Assembly: GCA_937775295.1 (NCBI GenBank) | Contig: CALKBZ010000010.1 | Span: forward strand, 22,483-86,482 | Reading direction: 5' to 3' | Source of the DNA: an uncultured Opitutales bacterium | Lineage (GTDB): Bacteria > Verrucomicrobiota > Verrucomicrobiia > Opitutales > Coraliomargaritaceae | Length of the DNA: 64,000 bases | Shown: positions 18,807-30,100 of the stretch, in pieces | Numbering within the stretch: position 1 is the first letter of the stretch | Layout: every line of letters starts with the position of its first letter | Position numbers and translations under genes: made by a program | The notes under the pieces: model-generated | Told to the model about the DNA's origin: nothing | The model's database searches: none | Seen by the model: only the letters and a program-made list of their open reading frames with translations

Positions 18807-20093
18807 TTAAAACTCTGCCATAGCCAAGCCAGCAATACGTCCAGTCGTCCATGCTGCTTGAAAGTTGAAGCCGCCGGTGATGCCGTCAATGTCGACGCAT
18901 TCGCCTGCGAAATGCAGGCCCGGTACTTTGCGACTCTGCATTGTTTTAAAATCAATCTCTTTGAGGCGCACGCCGCCGCAGGTGACAAACTCGTCTTTGT
19001 TGGTGGTCTTACCTTGGACGCTATAACGGGCTGCGATCAGCTCGTGGATGAGTGTGGTTTCGATCGCTTTGGGAAGTTGTGACCACGGAGTGTCTTCGCT
19101 GATACCAGTGGCTTCGACGATGCGTTCCCATAGACGGCGTGGGATGGTCTCAAAGACTTTGCTCCTGACGAAGGTACGGCCTTTGTGTTTGCGAAGTTTG
19201 GCGAATTGCTCGCGCACTTGATTCTCTGTTTGGTCGCCGAGCCAGTTGATCGCAATGTCGAGATGGTAATTCCGCTCCTGCAGGCTGCGGGCTTCCCATG
19301 CGGAGAGGCGTAGGATCGCGGGGCCACTAAAGCCGCGGTGGGTGATGAGAATCGGACCGGTTTGTGTGAGTGACTTCGATTTGCGCGGAGGGGCCGTCGC
19401 AAGCGACGGCGCCACCAGAGATACACTGGCATTTTGCACCGATAGGCCGGAGAGGCCGTGGGTGCGTTTGTCGGCTACGTTGAATGCAAATAGCGAAGGC
19501 GCGAGCGGTTCGATGGAATGTCCTAGGGTTTCGAGTGCACGGGTCAGCGGTGAGGCCTTGAGCGAGCCAGTGGCGATACAGATCGCGTCCGCTTGTATTT
19601 CGGCTCCATTTGAAAGGTGAAGAGTAAAATGTGATGAGTGATGGGTGAGATTCTTCAGGCCAACCCCTTTAAGTAGTTTTACACCGGCGTTGTCGGCGAC
19701 CGAGTGAAAACAATCGATGATGGTCTGCGAGTCGTCGGTATCGGGAAACATGCGCCCGTCGGCTTCCGTCTTGAGGGTAACGCCGCGCTCAGCGAACCAT
19801 TGGATCGTGTCTTGCGGCTGCCAACGGTGAAAGGCGCCATGCAGCTCGCGTGAGCCGCGTGGGTAATGGCTGGCGAGCTTGGCAGGATCAAAGCAACTAT
19901 GAGTGACATTACAACGGCCACCACCTGAGATTTTCACCTTGCTAAGTGTGTGCTGACTGCGCTCGTAGAGCGTAACACTCGCAGCGGGATTTGCTTCGGC
20001 GGCGGTGATTGCAGCAAAGAAACCGCCGGCGCCACCGCCAACGATGGCGATGTGTTTTTTAAAGTGTGTGGCGTCGGGCGTCGAAGTCGTCAT
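18807..20093 (-). CDS. HI0933/YhiN-family NAD(P)/FAD-dependent oxidoreductase
   Basis: The 428-residue flavoprotein begins with a Rossmann FAD motif (AIVGGGAGGFFAAITAAE, residues 14-31), followed by the family signature KVKISGGGRCNVTH. It ends with FAGECVDIDGITGGFNFQAA and WTTGRIAGLAMAE, as in HI0933-type proteins. Substrates of this family are mostly unknown. A glycine-rich FAD-binding C-terminus and the TGGFNFQ motif are complete, so the enzyme should be functional. A second, distantly related paralogue is encoded at 38835-40046. It stands alone between convergent and same-strand neighbours with about 200 bases of spacer to the kinase-like gene. Confidence 0.9.
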   Translation of the reverse strand: MTTSTPDATHFKKHIAIVGGGAGGFFAAITAAEANPAASVTLYERSQHTLSKVKISGGGRCNVTHSCFDPAKLASHYPRGSRELHGAFHRWQPQDTIQWFAERGVTLKTEADGRMFPDTDDSQTIIDCFHSVADNAGVKLLKGVGLKNLTHHSSHFTLHLSNGAEIQADAICIATGSLKASPLTRALETLGHSIEPLAPSLFAFNVADKRTHGLSGLSVQNASVSLVAPSLATAPPRKSKSLTQTGPILITHRGFSGPAILRLSAWEARSLQERNYHLDIAINWLGDQTENQVREQFAKLRKHKGRTFVRSKVFETIPRRLWERIVEATGISEDTPWSQLPKAIETTLIHELIAARYSVQGKTTNKDEFVTCGGVRLKEIDFKTMQSRKVPGLHFAGECVDIDGITGGFNFQAAWTTGRIAGLAMAEF

Positions 20094-20288
20094 AGCGAGC
20101 TCAAAGCATTGGCGAAGGGTGACGTAGCAGACAATCCTAGAATGAGGGGAGTTGCGGGAGTGCGGGTGCCGCTGGCAAGCTACGGTCGTTTAGCCTTCGG
20201 CCTTGGGGATTGCGGACGAGGCGGAGCTCGCAGCCAAAAAAGTCATGACAGGAACTGGAGAGGTCACCTCCGTAAGGTCCGCGCGGGC

Positions 20289-20990
20289 TCATTCCACCTG
20301 CTTGGCGGCCACTGCACTTAAAACAAATCGCACGACTGCTTCGTCGCTATAATGATCGGTGTTGATCACTAGATCGTAGTCGAGGGGGTCTTCAACATCA
20401 CAGTCGAAATGATTCTTCATGTAGCGTTGCCGTGCATAGTCTTCTTGCTTGATGTAATACTTGGCCTCTTTGCTGGACATACCATGGACGTTGATCATCT
20501 GCTTGATGCGTTGTGGTAAGGTGCCGACAAAGCGCACGCGTGTAACATTAGATAGGCCTTCGGCGACTTTATTACCGCCGCGACCTACTATGATACAATG
20601 CCCCAAGTGAAAGAGGTGCACCATGGATTCCACCGTATGCTTAGACAAGGTCCACAGAGAAGGGTGTCGGCCGAGGATTTCATTAATCGTGCTGTCAATC
20701 TCGCTGACGGAATCCTCGGGCATAAACTTCGCGAGGCTTGTTGGCAGATCGTGATCTTTCAGAACTTTCTCGACTAGATCCTCGTCAAAACAGGTCCATG
20801 GAATGGGGTCTTGGGGTGATCCGTCGCGCAGGGCGTCTTGGATTTTCTTGCTGATACTGCGGCCACGGGCACCGAATTGGCGCGAGATGGTGATCGCAGG
20901 GGTGTGCTGTTCGGCATGGGGGCGTGCTCTTTCTTGAACCAAAGCAGCTACGTAGCTGCAGCATTCGTTGAAACTGCTGGTCTCATTCAT
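20289..20990 (-). CDS. Cytidylate-kinase-like family protein
   Basis: The 233-residue protein contains ITISRQFGARGRSISKKIQ (about 33-51), the modified P-loop of the cytidylate-kinase-like family (PF13189-like), and IIVGRGGNKVAEGLSNVTRV (about 133-152) followed by RVRFVGTLPQRIKQM. A lid region rich in basic residues (QEDYARQRYMKNHF) and the closing DYDLVINTDHYSDEAVV are also typical. True CMP kinases have a clear GPSGSGKS loop, which is absent, so nucleotide preference and substrate cannot be stated. The spacer to the flavoprotein gene (20094-20288) holds no gene. Confidence 0.82.
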   Translation of the reverse strand: MNETSSFNECCSYVAALVQERARPHAEQHTPAITISRQFGARGRSISKKIQDALRDGSPQDPIPWTCFDEDLVEKVLKDHDLPTSLAKFMPEDSVSEIDSTINEILGRHPSLWTLSKHTVESMVHLFHLGHCIIVGRGGNKVAEGLSNVTRVRFVGTLPQRIKQMINVHGMSSKEAKYYIKQEDYARQRYMKNHFDCDVEDPLDYDLVINTDHYSDEAVVRFVLSAVAAKQVE

Positions 20991-21113
20991 GGCTCTGTCT
21001 TTCTATTTTTAAGAGTACGGAACGTGCAAGTCCCTAGTTTGAAAACTAGTTGAATAGTAAAACAATTGCTCCACTTTTGCAATCCAGATAGATGATTTTG
21101 GTGCAAATTAGAC

Positions 21114-21203
21114 ACGGCTTCAAGCCGTTTGGTTCGGAAGCAAACCGACTCCTAAAATAAATTCAGTCGCTACGAATGTGTGCAACAAGCGGCAGGGTGC
21201 CGC
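21114..21203. repeat. Cluster of small intergenic hairpins downstream of the ABC-F gene
   Basis: ACGGCTT/AAGCCGT (21114-21128, one-base centre) and GCGGCA/TGCCGC (21189-21203, 3-base loop) are perfect palindromes. Between them lies an imperfect hairpin (TTGGTT...AAACCGA). They occupy the spacer between the ABC-F stop and the kinase-like gene start. They may act as transcript ends for the ABC-F gene, but no U-tract follows on the minus strand. Confidence 0.45.
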
Positions 21204-21217
21204 TGGTTACACACCTC

Positions 21218-23119
21218 TCAACCTTCCCCTGTCAACGCTTCAAATTGCTCGTAGGCTGCCATCGTATCGGTCTCAAGTTGCTCTAGGCGCTTGGCATCGC
21301 CGGCCATATCGCTGCTCTGGTCTTGGTAGTATTCTGCGGAGGCCATTTTCTCGCTTAGAGCTGCATGTTCGGCTTCGAGCTGTTTAATTTGGACAGGTAA
21401 AGTCTTGAGAGCTTCGCGCTCTTTATTGGTGAGCTTGCGTGCGGGAGCGGCGACGGGTGTCGGCTCCGTGGGCTTGGCGACGGGCGCAGGTGTTTTAGCT
21501 GCAAGTGCTTCGGCAGCTTTGCGTGTTTCGTATTGCTCCAGCCAGTCTTCACAGCCGCCGTTGTATTCAGTCACGAGGCCGTCGCCTTCGAGGGCGATGG
21601 TGCTGGTAACGACATTATCGAGAAAGCTACGGTCATGACTGACTAGCAGCAGGGTACCGTCGTAATCGAGCAGACGCTCTTCGAGTAGTTCGACGGTTTC
21701 GATGTCGAGGTCATTGGTCGGCTCATCCAGCACCAGCACGTTGGCGGGTTGCAGAAAGAGACGGGCGAGCAGCAGTCGGGCGCGTTCCCCGCCGGAAAGT
21801 TTGGTAATGGGCGAGCGCGAGGTTTCCGGTGTGAACAGGAAGTCTTGCAAGTAGGTAATAATATGGCGCGGTCGGCCATTGATCGTCACCATCTCACCCG
21901 ACGGGCAGACGTTTTCGGCGACCGAGAGCTTATCATCGAGCTGTGCCCGATGTTGGTCGAAATACGCGACTTCGAGCTTAGTGCCAACCGTGACGGAGCC
22001 CTTCTGTGGCTGCAACTTTTCCAGCAGCAGGTTGAGTAGGGTGGTTTTACCGGAGCCGTTGAGTCCGACGATACCGATTTTGTCACCGCGCCAGATGACG
22101 GTCGAGAAGTCCTGGATGAGTGGCTTATTGCCCCAATCGTAGCTGACGTTATCGACTGTGAGAACCTTGCGCCCAGAAAGCTGACCTTCGTTGACGCTGA
22201 GACTCGAGGTGCCGATGATGTTACGACGTTTGGCACGCTCGACGCGCAGCTTTAGGAGTGAGCGCACACGGCCTTCATTGCGAGTGCGGCGCGCTTGGAT
22301 GCCTTTACGAATCCAGACTTCTTCTTCGGCTAGTTTCTTATCAAATACGGCTTGCTGTTTGGCTTCACCTGCAAGGAGGTCGGCCTTGCGCTGAAGGTAA
22401 GTCTCGTAGTCGCAGTTCCACGAAGTGAGCTGACCGCGGTCGAGATCGATTATACGGTTGGCAACGCGACGGATAAAGGCCCGATCGTGCGAGACAAATA
22501 GCAGTGAGATGTCAGCCTTACGCAGGAATTCTTCGAGCCAACGAATGCCAGGGATATCGAGATGATTGGTCGGCTCGTCGAGCAGTAAAATGTGTGGATC
22601 AGCGGTCAGTGCGCGGGCGAGCAGGGCGCGGCGCTTGTTACCACCGGAAAGCGAGGAGAAGAGGGCATCGCCGTCAAGCTCCACACGGTTGAGAATATTT
22701 TCGACCTTGTGCTCAAGCGACCAACCGTCGGTGCGGTCGAGTTGTTCTTGCAGGTCATCCAGCCGATTCGCAATGGCATCGTCATGGTTTTCGTCGTATT
22801 CGTGCACGAGCCGGTGGTATTCCGCGACGACCTTGGCCGCTGGGCCGAGGCCATCGGCAACAATTTCAAAAACGGTACCATCCAAGTGTGGCGGCACTTC
22901 TTGGTCGAGCTTACCGATGCGTAGACCGGGGATGGCTTCGATCTCGCCTGTGTCTGGCTTAATTTCACCGTCGATGATACGTAGTAGCGTGGACTTGCCC
23001 TCACCATTACGGCCAATCAAGCAGATGCGTTCGCGTTTTTCGATAGTGATACCCGCGTCATCGAGTAGGCGTGGACCGCCAAAAGAGACAGTGAGATTTC
23101 GGTATGTAAGTAATGCCAC
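21218..23119 (-). CDS. ABC-F family ATPase (Uup-like)
   Basis: The 633-residue protein has two ABC domains and no membrane segment. The first has Walker A GRNGEGKS (about 36-43), signature [15 protein letters not shown] and Walker [13 protein letters not shown]. The second has [28 protein letters not shown] and [12 protein letters not shown]. The interdomain linker is basic ([16 protein letters not shown]), as in ribosome-associated ABC-F proteins, and the C-terminal part (about 565-633) is a coiled coil typical of Uup. ABC-F proteins act on the ribosome, and Uup has also been tied to DNA transposition and ribosome assembly. Length and motifs are complete. Confidence 0.93.
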   Translation of the reverse strand: MALLTYRNLTVSFGGPRLLDDAGITIEKRERICLIGRNGEGKSTLLRIIDGEIKPDTGEIEAIPGLRIGKLDQEVPPHLDGTVFEIVADGLGPAAKVVAEYHRLVHEYDENHDDAIANRLDDLQEQLDRTDGWSLEHKVENILNRVELDGDALFSSLSGGNKRRALLARALTADPHILLLDEPTNHLDIPGIRWLEEFLRKADISLLFVSHDRAFIRRVANRIIDLDRGQLTSWNCDYETYLQRKADLLAGEAKQQAVFDKKLAEEEVWIRKGIQARRTRNEGRVRSLLKLRVERAKRRNIIGTSSLSVNEGQLSGRKVLTVDNVSYDWGNKPLIQDFSTVIWRGDKIGIVGLNGSGKTTLLNLLLEKLQPQKGSVTVGTKLEVAYFDQHRAQLDDKLSVAENVCPSGEMVTINGRPRHIITYLQDFLFTPETSRSPITKLSGGERARLLLARLFLQPANVLVLDEPTNDLDIETVELLEERLLDYDGTLLLVSHDRSFLDNVVTSTIALEGDGLVTEYNGGCEDWLEQYETRKAAEALAAKTPAPVAKPTEPTPVAAPARKLTNKEREALKTLPVQIKQLEAEHAALSEKMASAEYYQDQSSDMAGDAKRLEQLETDTMAAYEQFEALTGEG

Positions 23120-23427
23120 GTTGAGTAGTGAGAGTTGAGAAGAAGACTTGAGAGCTGAGAGAGGAATAAGGATGCGATTAAGAATGGCACTAACTTAAGC
23201 GTTCGAAATACAAAAATGTATAACCTGCGCTTGTGATACGCTGCAGGTAGTAATGATAGAGACTGGATTTGCTGTAGAGTTGAGCACCCTAAAGGCATTA
23301 AAATCTCAAATACATTGATACTGCTTGGAGACTAAAATAATTGAAACCAGTTACTCAATGGCGACAACGCCGTTCGCTGCCAATGTTATTCAACATCGGA
23401 TTTCGCTAATCGCCAAACAGCGACACA
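23120..23427. other. Intergenic stretch without recognised features
   Basis: This spacer separates the ABC-F start from the epimerase stop. It contains GAGAGTTGAGAAG-like purine-rich repeats beside the ABC-F start but no open frame, palindrome or promoter that I can defend. Confidence 0.5.
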
Positions 23428-24474
23428 CTATTTGGTACTGAAGCGGTAGAGAGTGGTGGAGCTAAATGGCTCATCGGGCTTGAGGAGCGCGCCGCCCATT
23501 TCAGGGAAGTTGACACTATCGGCATAATCCTGAGTTTCAAGGCAGAAGCCATTCTGAGGCCCATAGATGACCCCATCCTTACCAATTTCAGGCGCATCTA
23601 CGGAAAGAAATAGTCCTGCGTAGAATTGGACCCCTGGCTCGGTGGTGAAGACTTCCATTACGCGGCCCGACCTTGCTTCGCGAACTATCGCAGCAGCCTT
23701 CGGCAGCCTGGTGCGGCCATTATTGAGGAAAAAATGTATGTCTGCGTTATAAATGTTCAACTCACGACTGCCGAGCAGCACCGGTTCGCGGTAATCGTTG
23801 AATCCATCGACTACGGGATCGCGACGGCCTTGCAGAGTGGCATCGGCATCGACCGTTGCCACGGAGTCGGCGAAAATCTGCATTTCATGGCCGAGCACGT
23901 CGCCCTGACCTGAACCTCTGAGGTTGAAATACGAGTGGTTGGTCAAGTTGAACGGCGTAGCCTTGTCGGTGGACCCCTGGTAGGCGATCTCTAGCGTGTT
24001 ATCGTCGAGCAGCGCGTAGGTGACGGAGCACTCGACAGTTCCTGGAAAACCGTTGCTTCCGTCGGGGTCCGTAATCGAGAGGCACAGTTTATCGACGCCG
24101 AGGTCGTTGAAGATCTCAGCGGTCCAGACAAGTTTGTCGTAGCCATTGATCCCTCCGTGCAGACAGTTGGGACCATTGTTTGCTGCGAGTGGATACGTTT
24201 GACCGTCTAAAGTGAATTGAGCACCGGAAATACGCCCTGCAACACGACCAGTGGTGGCACCAAAATACGGATGCCCTGCAACGTAATCATCGAGTGTCTC
24301 TTTGCCTAGAACAACATCCGCGAACTTGCCTTTGCGGTCTGGGGCATTGAGTGCCACCAGTATGCCACCATAATTGGTGATCTTGGCGGATAGACCATTT
24401 TTGTTGGTAAGCGTGAAAAGACTAACTGCTTCACCTGTTGATAATGTGCCGTATGGCTGTGCTTCAATGCTCAT
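23428..24474 (-). CDS. galM: Aldose 1-epimerase (galactose mutarotase)
   Basis: The protein interconverts alpha and beta anomers of hexoses. Family marks are [31 protein letters not shown], the catalytic His in [12 protein letters not shown], and the catalytic Glu in [14 protein letters not shown] near the C-terminus. The frame opens at a GTG (24486), but the ATG at 24474 (MSIEAQPYG) is a better start, giving 348 residues, normal for GalM. It has no signal peptide, so it is cytoplasmic. It sits 23 bases downstream of a universal-stress gene on the same strand, but no galactose genes are nearby. Confidence 0.93.
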   Translation of the reverse strand: MSIEAQPYGTLSTGEAVSLFTLTNKNGLSAKITNYGGILVALNAPDRKGKFADVVLGKETLDDYVAGHPYFGATTGRVAGRISGAQFTLDGQTYPLAANNGPNCLHGGINGYDKLVWTAEIFNDLGVDKLCLSITDPDGSNGFPGTVECSVTYALLDDNTLEIAYQGSTDKATPFNLTNHSYFNLRGSGQGDVLGHEMQIFADSVATVDADATLQGRRDPVVDGFNDYREPVLLGSRELNIYNADIHFFLNNGRTRLPKAAAIVREARSGRVMEVFTTEPGVQFYAGLFLSVDAPEIGKDGVIYGPQNGFCLETQDYADSVNFPEMGGALLKPDEPFSSTTLYRFSTK

Positions 24475-24497
24475 ATGGTGGAGCACGAAAGCGAATT

Positions 24498-25352
24498 CTA
24501 GCGGAAGAGCAACACGGGAATTTTCACTGTCCGAATCATCGCAGTCGTGGTGCTACCAACGATAAGATGACGAATGTGTGAGTGTCCGTAGGCACCCATG
24601 ACGAGCAAATCGATGTGATCTTCGGCAACTGCTTCGCCAATGACTTTGTCTGGCTCGCCTTCGCGAATTTCGGTACTGACGTCGAAACCAGCATTGCTGA
24701 GTGTCTGCTTTGCTTCGTTGAGCGCTGCCTCGAGTTTGGCGTTACCCTTGCCGATACTTAGCAGGTGGCACTTCATACCTTTGAGCAAAGGATTACTGGC
24801 AGTATATTCAACGGCTTTTTTCGCGCTATTACCACCGTCGAAGGCGAGCACAAAGCTTTCCATCTTGGTGAATTCGCGGGAGGTGACGAGTACTGGATGC
24901 TTACAGCTGCGGACGACGCGCTCGAGGTTGTGCCCAATGTGGCCAGTTGCGAAATCTGCGTGATTGCCCCGCTTACCGATCACGACGAGATCTGCGTCGC
25001 ACTCGTAGTTGTCGATTGAATCACTGAGGCGGCCGTGTTTTTGTTCGGCTTCGATCTCTTGCACTCCGGCTGCGTGTAGCTGCGCTGTGGCATCTTGGAG
25101 AATCGCCTCACCGTATTTGCGAGCGACTTTAGCACGTGCCGCTTCGAGTTCAACGATTTCAGCGAGCAGGGCACTCTTTGCTCCTAAGCCAATGCTACCA
25201 CTGAAGTCTGCTTTGACTGGGTCTTCGTGATGTGGATTGAGCATGTGCAGCACGTGAACGGAGGCGGACATCTTGGCCGCAGCCCATGCTGTGTGATTAT
25301 AAACGCTGGTCGCGTAGATGGAACCGTCAGTGCAAGCTAGTATATTGGGCAT
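24498..25352 (-). CDS. Tandem universal stress protein (two UspA domains)
   Basis: The 284-residue protein contains two UspA folds. The first half has [19 protein letters not shown] and the second [18 protein letters not shown] followed by STT; the spacing G-x2-G-x(8-9)-G-S/T of the second matches the ATP-binding Usp motif. Such proteins bind nucleotides and are induced by stress, often beside ion transporters. The gene lies 44 bases downstream of the SulP transporter gene on the same strand, so the two are likely co-transcribed; Usp and SulP/STAS partners are a recurring combination. Confidence 0.9.
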   Translation of the reverse strand: MPNILACTDGSIYATSVYNHTAWAAAKMSASVHVLHMLNPHHEDPVKADFSGSIGLGAKSALLAEIVELEAARAKVARKYGEAILQDATAQLHAAGVQEIEAEQKHGRLSDSIDNYECDADLVVIGKRGNHADFATGHIGHNLERVVRSCKHPVLVTSREFTKMESFVLAFDGGNSAKKAVEYTASNPLLKGMKCHLLSIGKGNAKLEAALNEAKQTLSNAGFDVSTEIREGEPDKVIGEAVAEDHIDLLVMGAYGHSHIRHLIVGSTTTAMIRTVKIPVLLFR

Positions 25353-25396
25353 AGGATACAGAATTATGAATTAGGAATGTGGAGTGAGGAGACCAA

Positions 25397-26881
25397 CTAG
25401 TGACCACTAGGATTATCCATTGCGCCGGGCTTGTCGTGGGTGGCAATCTTAAGGACAAGAGTTTTACTGGCTTCATTCATGCCGATAATGTTTACTTCTG
25501 TGCCTTCACGGCGAAACTTCAAGACAACTCGATCTAAAGCGCCCACAGCTGAAAGATCCCAGAAGTGCGCGTGTGTCACGTCAATGGTCACACGCTCGAG
25601 CACTTCACGGAAATCAAAGGCATCTGCAAAGCTGTCTGCTGAGACAAAAAAGAGCTGTCCGGTGACGTTGTAAGTGCGACCTTTCTTCGAGACATCCAAA
25701 TCGGAGGATATCTTGAGTAAGCGTGATACCTTGTAAGCAAAGAAGAGGGCACTGAGCACAACGCCGATACCGACGCCAATCGCCAGATTGTGAGTAAAGA
25801 CCACCGCTAGAACAGTCGCGATCATTACGATACTGGAGGTGAGGTGATTATCGCGAAGCCCTTTGAGTGAAGACCAGTTAAAGGTGCCGAAGGAGACCAT
25901 CAACATTACAGCAACCAGCGCGGCAATTGGGATTTGATTGACGAGATCGTCCAAGACGAGAATCAGGATCAACAGGACAATGCCGGATGCGGCTGTCGAC
26001 AAACGTCCACGTCCGCCAGACTTAACATTAATCACGGATTGGCCGATCATCGCACAGCCGGCCATGCCGCCGAACATACCTGCGACGAGATTCGAGATGC
26101 CTTGCCCCTTACATTCGCGATTTTTGTCACTCTCGGTGTCAGTGAAATCATCTAAGATACCCGCAGTCATCAGTGATTCGAGCAAGCCGACTACCGTCAG
26201 CGGGATCGCATAGGGTAGAATAATCATAAAAGTCTCCCAGCTTAAGGGCACATCAGGAAAGAAGAACTCAGGCAACGAACTTGGCAGCTGTCCCATTTCG
26301 CCGACTGTTTCAAGACTCTCTAGGCCCAGGGTGATCGAAACCGTGGTCAATACAATGATACAAATCAGCGGCGACGGCACAGCTGTGGTGAAGCGTGGTA
26401 ATCCGTAGATAATGACCAAACCACCTGCGACCATCGCATACATGATCCAGCCTTGTCCATCGAACTCTTTAACTTGAGTAATGAAGTAGAGAATAGCGAG
26501 CGCATTGACAAACCCTGTGACCACTGACTTCGAGACGAATCGCATCAGATCCGCTAACTTAAAGACCCCGCAGAGTATCTGCAGCACCCCCGTAAGTAGC
26601 GTGGCGGCAAGTAAATACTGTACCCCATGGTTAGCGACCAATGAACCAATCAACAGCGCCATCGCACCCGTTGCCGCGGAAATCATCCCGGGGCGGCCGC
26701 CGACAAATGCGATTGTGATCGCAATACAGAAAGAAGCATAAAGTGCAACTTTTGGATCTACGCCAGCAATGATGGCAAATGCGATCGACTCTGGAATGAG
26801 CGCGAGGGCGACGACCGTGCCAGCGATCACATCGCGGCGCGGATTCGAGAACCACTCTTGGAAATATTTATTCTTAGTCAT
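25397..26881 (-). CDS. SulP-family anion transporter with STAS domain
   Basis: Using the ATG at 26881 ([11 protein letters not shown]) the protein has 494 residues; an upstream TTG (26908) would lie within the hairpin in front of the gene. It shows about ten or more hydrophobic helices, the SulP opening ([22 protein letters not shown]), [18 protein letters not shown], and a short C-terminal STAS domain containing [20 protein letters not shown]. The family exchanges sulfate, bicarbonate or other anions; the substrate cannot be deduced. The STAS domain contains the [11 protein letters not shown] segment where anti-sigma-antagonist relatives carry their phosphorylated Ser. A universal stress gene follows. 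Confidence 0.92.
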   Translation of the reverse strand: MTKNKYFQEWFSNPRRDVIAGTVVALALIPESIAFAIIAGVDPKVALYASFCIAITIAFVGGRPGMISAATGAMALLIGSLVANHGVQYLLAATLLTGVLQILCGVFKLADLMRFVSKSVVTGFVNALAILYFITQVKEFDGQGWIMYAMVAGGLVIIYGLPRFTTAVPSPLICIIVLTTVSITLGLESLETVGEMGQLPSSLPEFFFPDVPLSWETFMIILPYAIPLTVVGLLESLMTAGILDDFTDTESDKNRECKGQGISNLVAGMFGGMAGCAMIGQSVINVKSGGRGRLSTAASGIVLLILILVLDDLVNQIPIAALVAVMLMVSFGTFNWSSLKGLRDNHLTSSIVMIATVLAVVFTHNLAIGVGIGVVLSALFFAYKVSRLLKISSDLDVSKKGRTYNVTGQLFFVSADSFADAFDFREVLERVTIDVTHAHFWDLSAVGALDRVVLKFRREGTEVNIIGMNEASKTLVLKIATHDKPGAMDNPSGH

Positions 26882-26889
26882 GTTCGGCT

Positions 26890-26926
26890 TGAAAAATAGA
26901 AACGCCAACAGGCAGATCTGTTGGCG
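26890..26926 (-). promoter_or_regulatory. Terminator-like hairpin in the SulP leader (possible attenuator)
   Basis: CGCCAACAG (26903-26911) and CTGTTGGCG (26918-26926) form a perfect 9-base-pair stem with a 6-base loop. On the minus strand it is followed by TTTCTATTTTT and then, 22 bases after the stem, by the ATG of the SulP gene. No gene is encoded on the minus strand upstream, so it is not a terminator of another operon. A leader attenuator is plausible; the sensing element is not recognised. Confidence 0.55.
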
Positions 26927-27135
26927 AAGTAACAGTACACTAAGGCAAAGAGTGCACCGTTGATCAAGTAGAACTTTGATGGCTAAGGAAATTCTGGGAA
27001 TCCAAATGGCATCCCTCCGATTAGATGCGCACAGACGAACATCCCATAAAAGGAAAATTAAAATCGAAAAATATCGCCAAAACGCTACAAGTTCACTTTA
27101 TGAGCGGTTTCGATATTTAAGATATCCGATACACG

Positions 27136-30100
27136 ATGATTACCGACGCACTCAGAGTTTTTGAAGATCTACCCGTTGAAGCATTTCGACGCGTGGTGGA
27201 TTCTTCCTATTTACAACAAGGCCTAACATACTTTAAAACGCATGCGGTTAAGAATCTGAACTGGAACCCCGTCTCGCGTGAGTTGGTTGCGACGATTTGG
27301 GGCAGCCGTACTAAGCCTTATCGGGTGGACCTGTGGGTTGAGCAGGGGACCTTAGAGCATCGTTGTGATTGCCCAACTTGGGAGCATCGAGGACAGTGTA
27401 AGCATGTTGCTGCTGCCGCTGCCGCGGTCTATACTGCAACACACATGAAGAGCTTCGAAGGCATCAGCATGCCGGACACATACCTCCAGGAGCTTCGCCG
27501 ACAGCTCGGTTACGCTTCTCTGACTGAGCCGGAAGAAACGAGTTTCGTTCCATTCGCGACTGTCAAAAGCGTCGATAACTCACTTTTATTGACGGTTCAG
27601 CCTACGACTGGAAACATTGTATTTAATATACTCGGGCAGCTTCCTGTCGGCTTCCTGACTGCCATTGCTTATATATTAGATGGAGATCCTACGAGGCGAG
27701 GAGCGGTGCGATCGTTCACTTTGCAGGATGAATATAAGCTCCCCGAATTGCTGTCTGAGGCAAAGCAGCGCAAAGTCGCAGTGTTGATCGATGTCGGACA
27801 GACTCGACAGTCGCTAAAAATCGGCGAGGGCACTTTGCAGCCGCAATATGTGCTGAACTTCGAAGACGATGAGTGTGTAGCCAAAATAATCGGCCAATCT
27901 GAGACAGGAAAGCGCATTGAGATTGTTGGCGCTCTCGGAAATACTTATTGGGGTGTCGCAGAAGACGGCACTTTGTACGACTTAGGCGATAATTCAGCGA
28001 TCGAATATTATCACTTGTTCAGCACTCATGAAGACTCGCTCCGAGCTGGAGCCTTGCTGCGATTATCAATACCTCTGGGCGAATTCAACTCGAAAGCAAC
28101 CGTCATGCCTTTTGAGCAAACATGGATCGCTGACGGACAAATACGCTTTGAAGGTGAAGGAGAGGTGACACCACTACTCACTGTTGAGGCAGATGAGGTG
28201 AGACTCGCGGTCAACATGCATGCGGGCCCGAACTCTCGGACTGCGGCACTTGGTTTTTCAATTGATGTTCGAGGGCATCGCATCTCACTATTGCCGCTGA
28301 TTCAGCACATTCTGAAGCCCCTCCTTGAGCAGCGAGGTGATTTCTTTAATGCCAAGTCACGCGTTCGCGTGTTGATGGATACCTTGCGCCAATACGTCGC
28401 AGCAGATACGGAAGGTCGCCAGCGTGTGCGGCAGCGTGTTTCGGGTGAGATCCCAGAGTTCTTTGGTGCGTATCAAGAGAGCATCCTATTAAAGATTTTT
28501 AACGGCCTCGATAAAGTGCTGAGTGTTGAAAAAGGAGGCTATCAAGTTCTTGGGATTGATTCTGCGACTGCAGAGTGGGTGAGCTATCCAATCCCGATTC
28601 AGCGTCTAGCGATGTTGCTGTTCAGCTTCTTCGACCCAGAATCGAGGGACGACATTCGCTTGCTGGAGAAGTGCCTATTCTCTGTCGAAGGCACTGGTGC
28701 ACGTGAATCGATGTTGCAGCGCGCTTCATTGCTGGCGCGCACTCTGAATGTCGATTTCAAGTATGAGAATCAGTCAGTAAGTTCCGCACCAGTTAAAGTC
28801 GAAATGATCAGCGAGCTGGAGAGCAATCGAGACATTGACTGGTTTGCACTGCACCCATCTATTCAGTGTGGTGAGCGATTATTGACCGGCGCTGAGTGGC
28901 AGCTATTGGTTAGAGGTGAGCTATTGTTGCGCGATGATGAGGGCAATTGGATCATTCCTGATTTGGGTGTCGATGAAGAGGCTAGCCTGCAATTACTGGC
29001 GGAGATGTTTTCTAAAAAAGATCGGTCAAAGTCATCCAAGCGCGCCGATGAGACTGAAGAGACGATTCATGTATCTCGCTTGGAGATGCTTGATTGGCTT
29101 TCAATGCGTCGGAGCGGGTTGAGAATTACACTGCCACCAGAGGCAGAAAAATTATTTCAAAGCCTACGCGATTTCGAGGAGCTCGATACCTTTAAGTTGC
29201 CGGTAGGGTTTAATGCCGACTTGCGCGCCTACCAAAACGAAGGCTGTGCTTGGATCGATTTCCTGTATCAGCATCGCTTCGGTGCCTGCCTCGCCGATGA
29301 CATGGGGCTCGGGAAGACCGTGCAAACGATTGGTTTTATTGCGCAACGTTTGCAAGGCAATTTAGCGCAACAGAAAGGTGCCATACTTATCGTGCTGCCA
29401 CCGAGTCTTGTATTCAATTGGCTAGATGAGTTTGAACGGTTCGCACCAGGCATCGTTGTCCAAGATTGTTTGTCTATAGGAATGATACATGAAGTGGCTC
29501 AAACTGCTCAAGTCATACTCACCACGTATGATCGTGTTAGAAGCGAAGTCGCGGCATTCGAAGAGTATCATTTCGACATCGTTGTATTTGATGAAGCTCA
29601 CTGCTTGAAAAATGTGACTGCTGCGCGCACCAAGGCCGCAGCACGTCTGCAGCGGCGTTTTACGCTCTGTCTTACCGGCACGCCCGTGGAGAATAATATC
29701 AGCGAGTTTTATTCGGTCATGTCGACCGCAGTACCAGGTATTTTTGGTAGCTTGAAGCAGTTTAAGGAATCTTTCCGCAGAGATCCTGAACGACTATTAG
29801 GGCGTGCAAAGCCTTTTATTCTTCGCCGCACGAAGGCCAAGATACTCAAAGAATTACCGCCCAAGGAGGAGCATGAATTGTTCCTTGAAATGACGCCGTT
29901 ACAGAAAGAAATGTATGCGCGGACAGTCGCTGAGGTGCGCGAAGAAGTGGCCGAGGCCTTTGAAGATCGCCCTGATCAGCAAGCCGGTATCGTCGCGTTG
30001 GCCGCCATTTTACGTCTGCGTCAAGTCTGCGTCAGCCCTGAGTTGTTAAACAAGCCACAAAAGGAGCTCGCGCCGAAATTTGCCTACATGGCCGAAAAGC

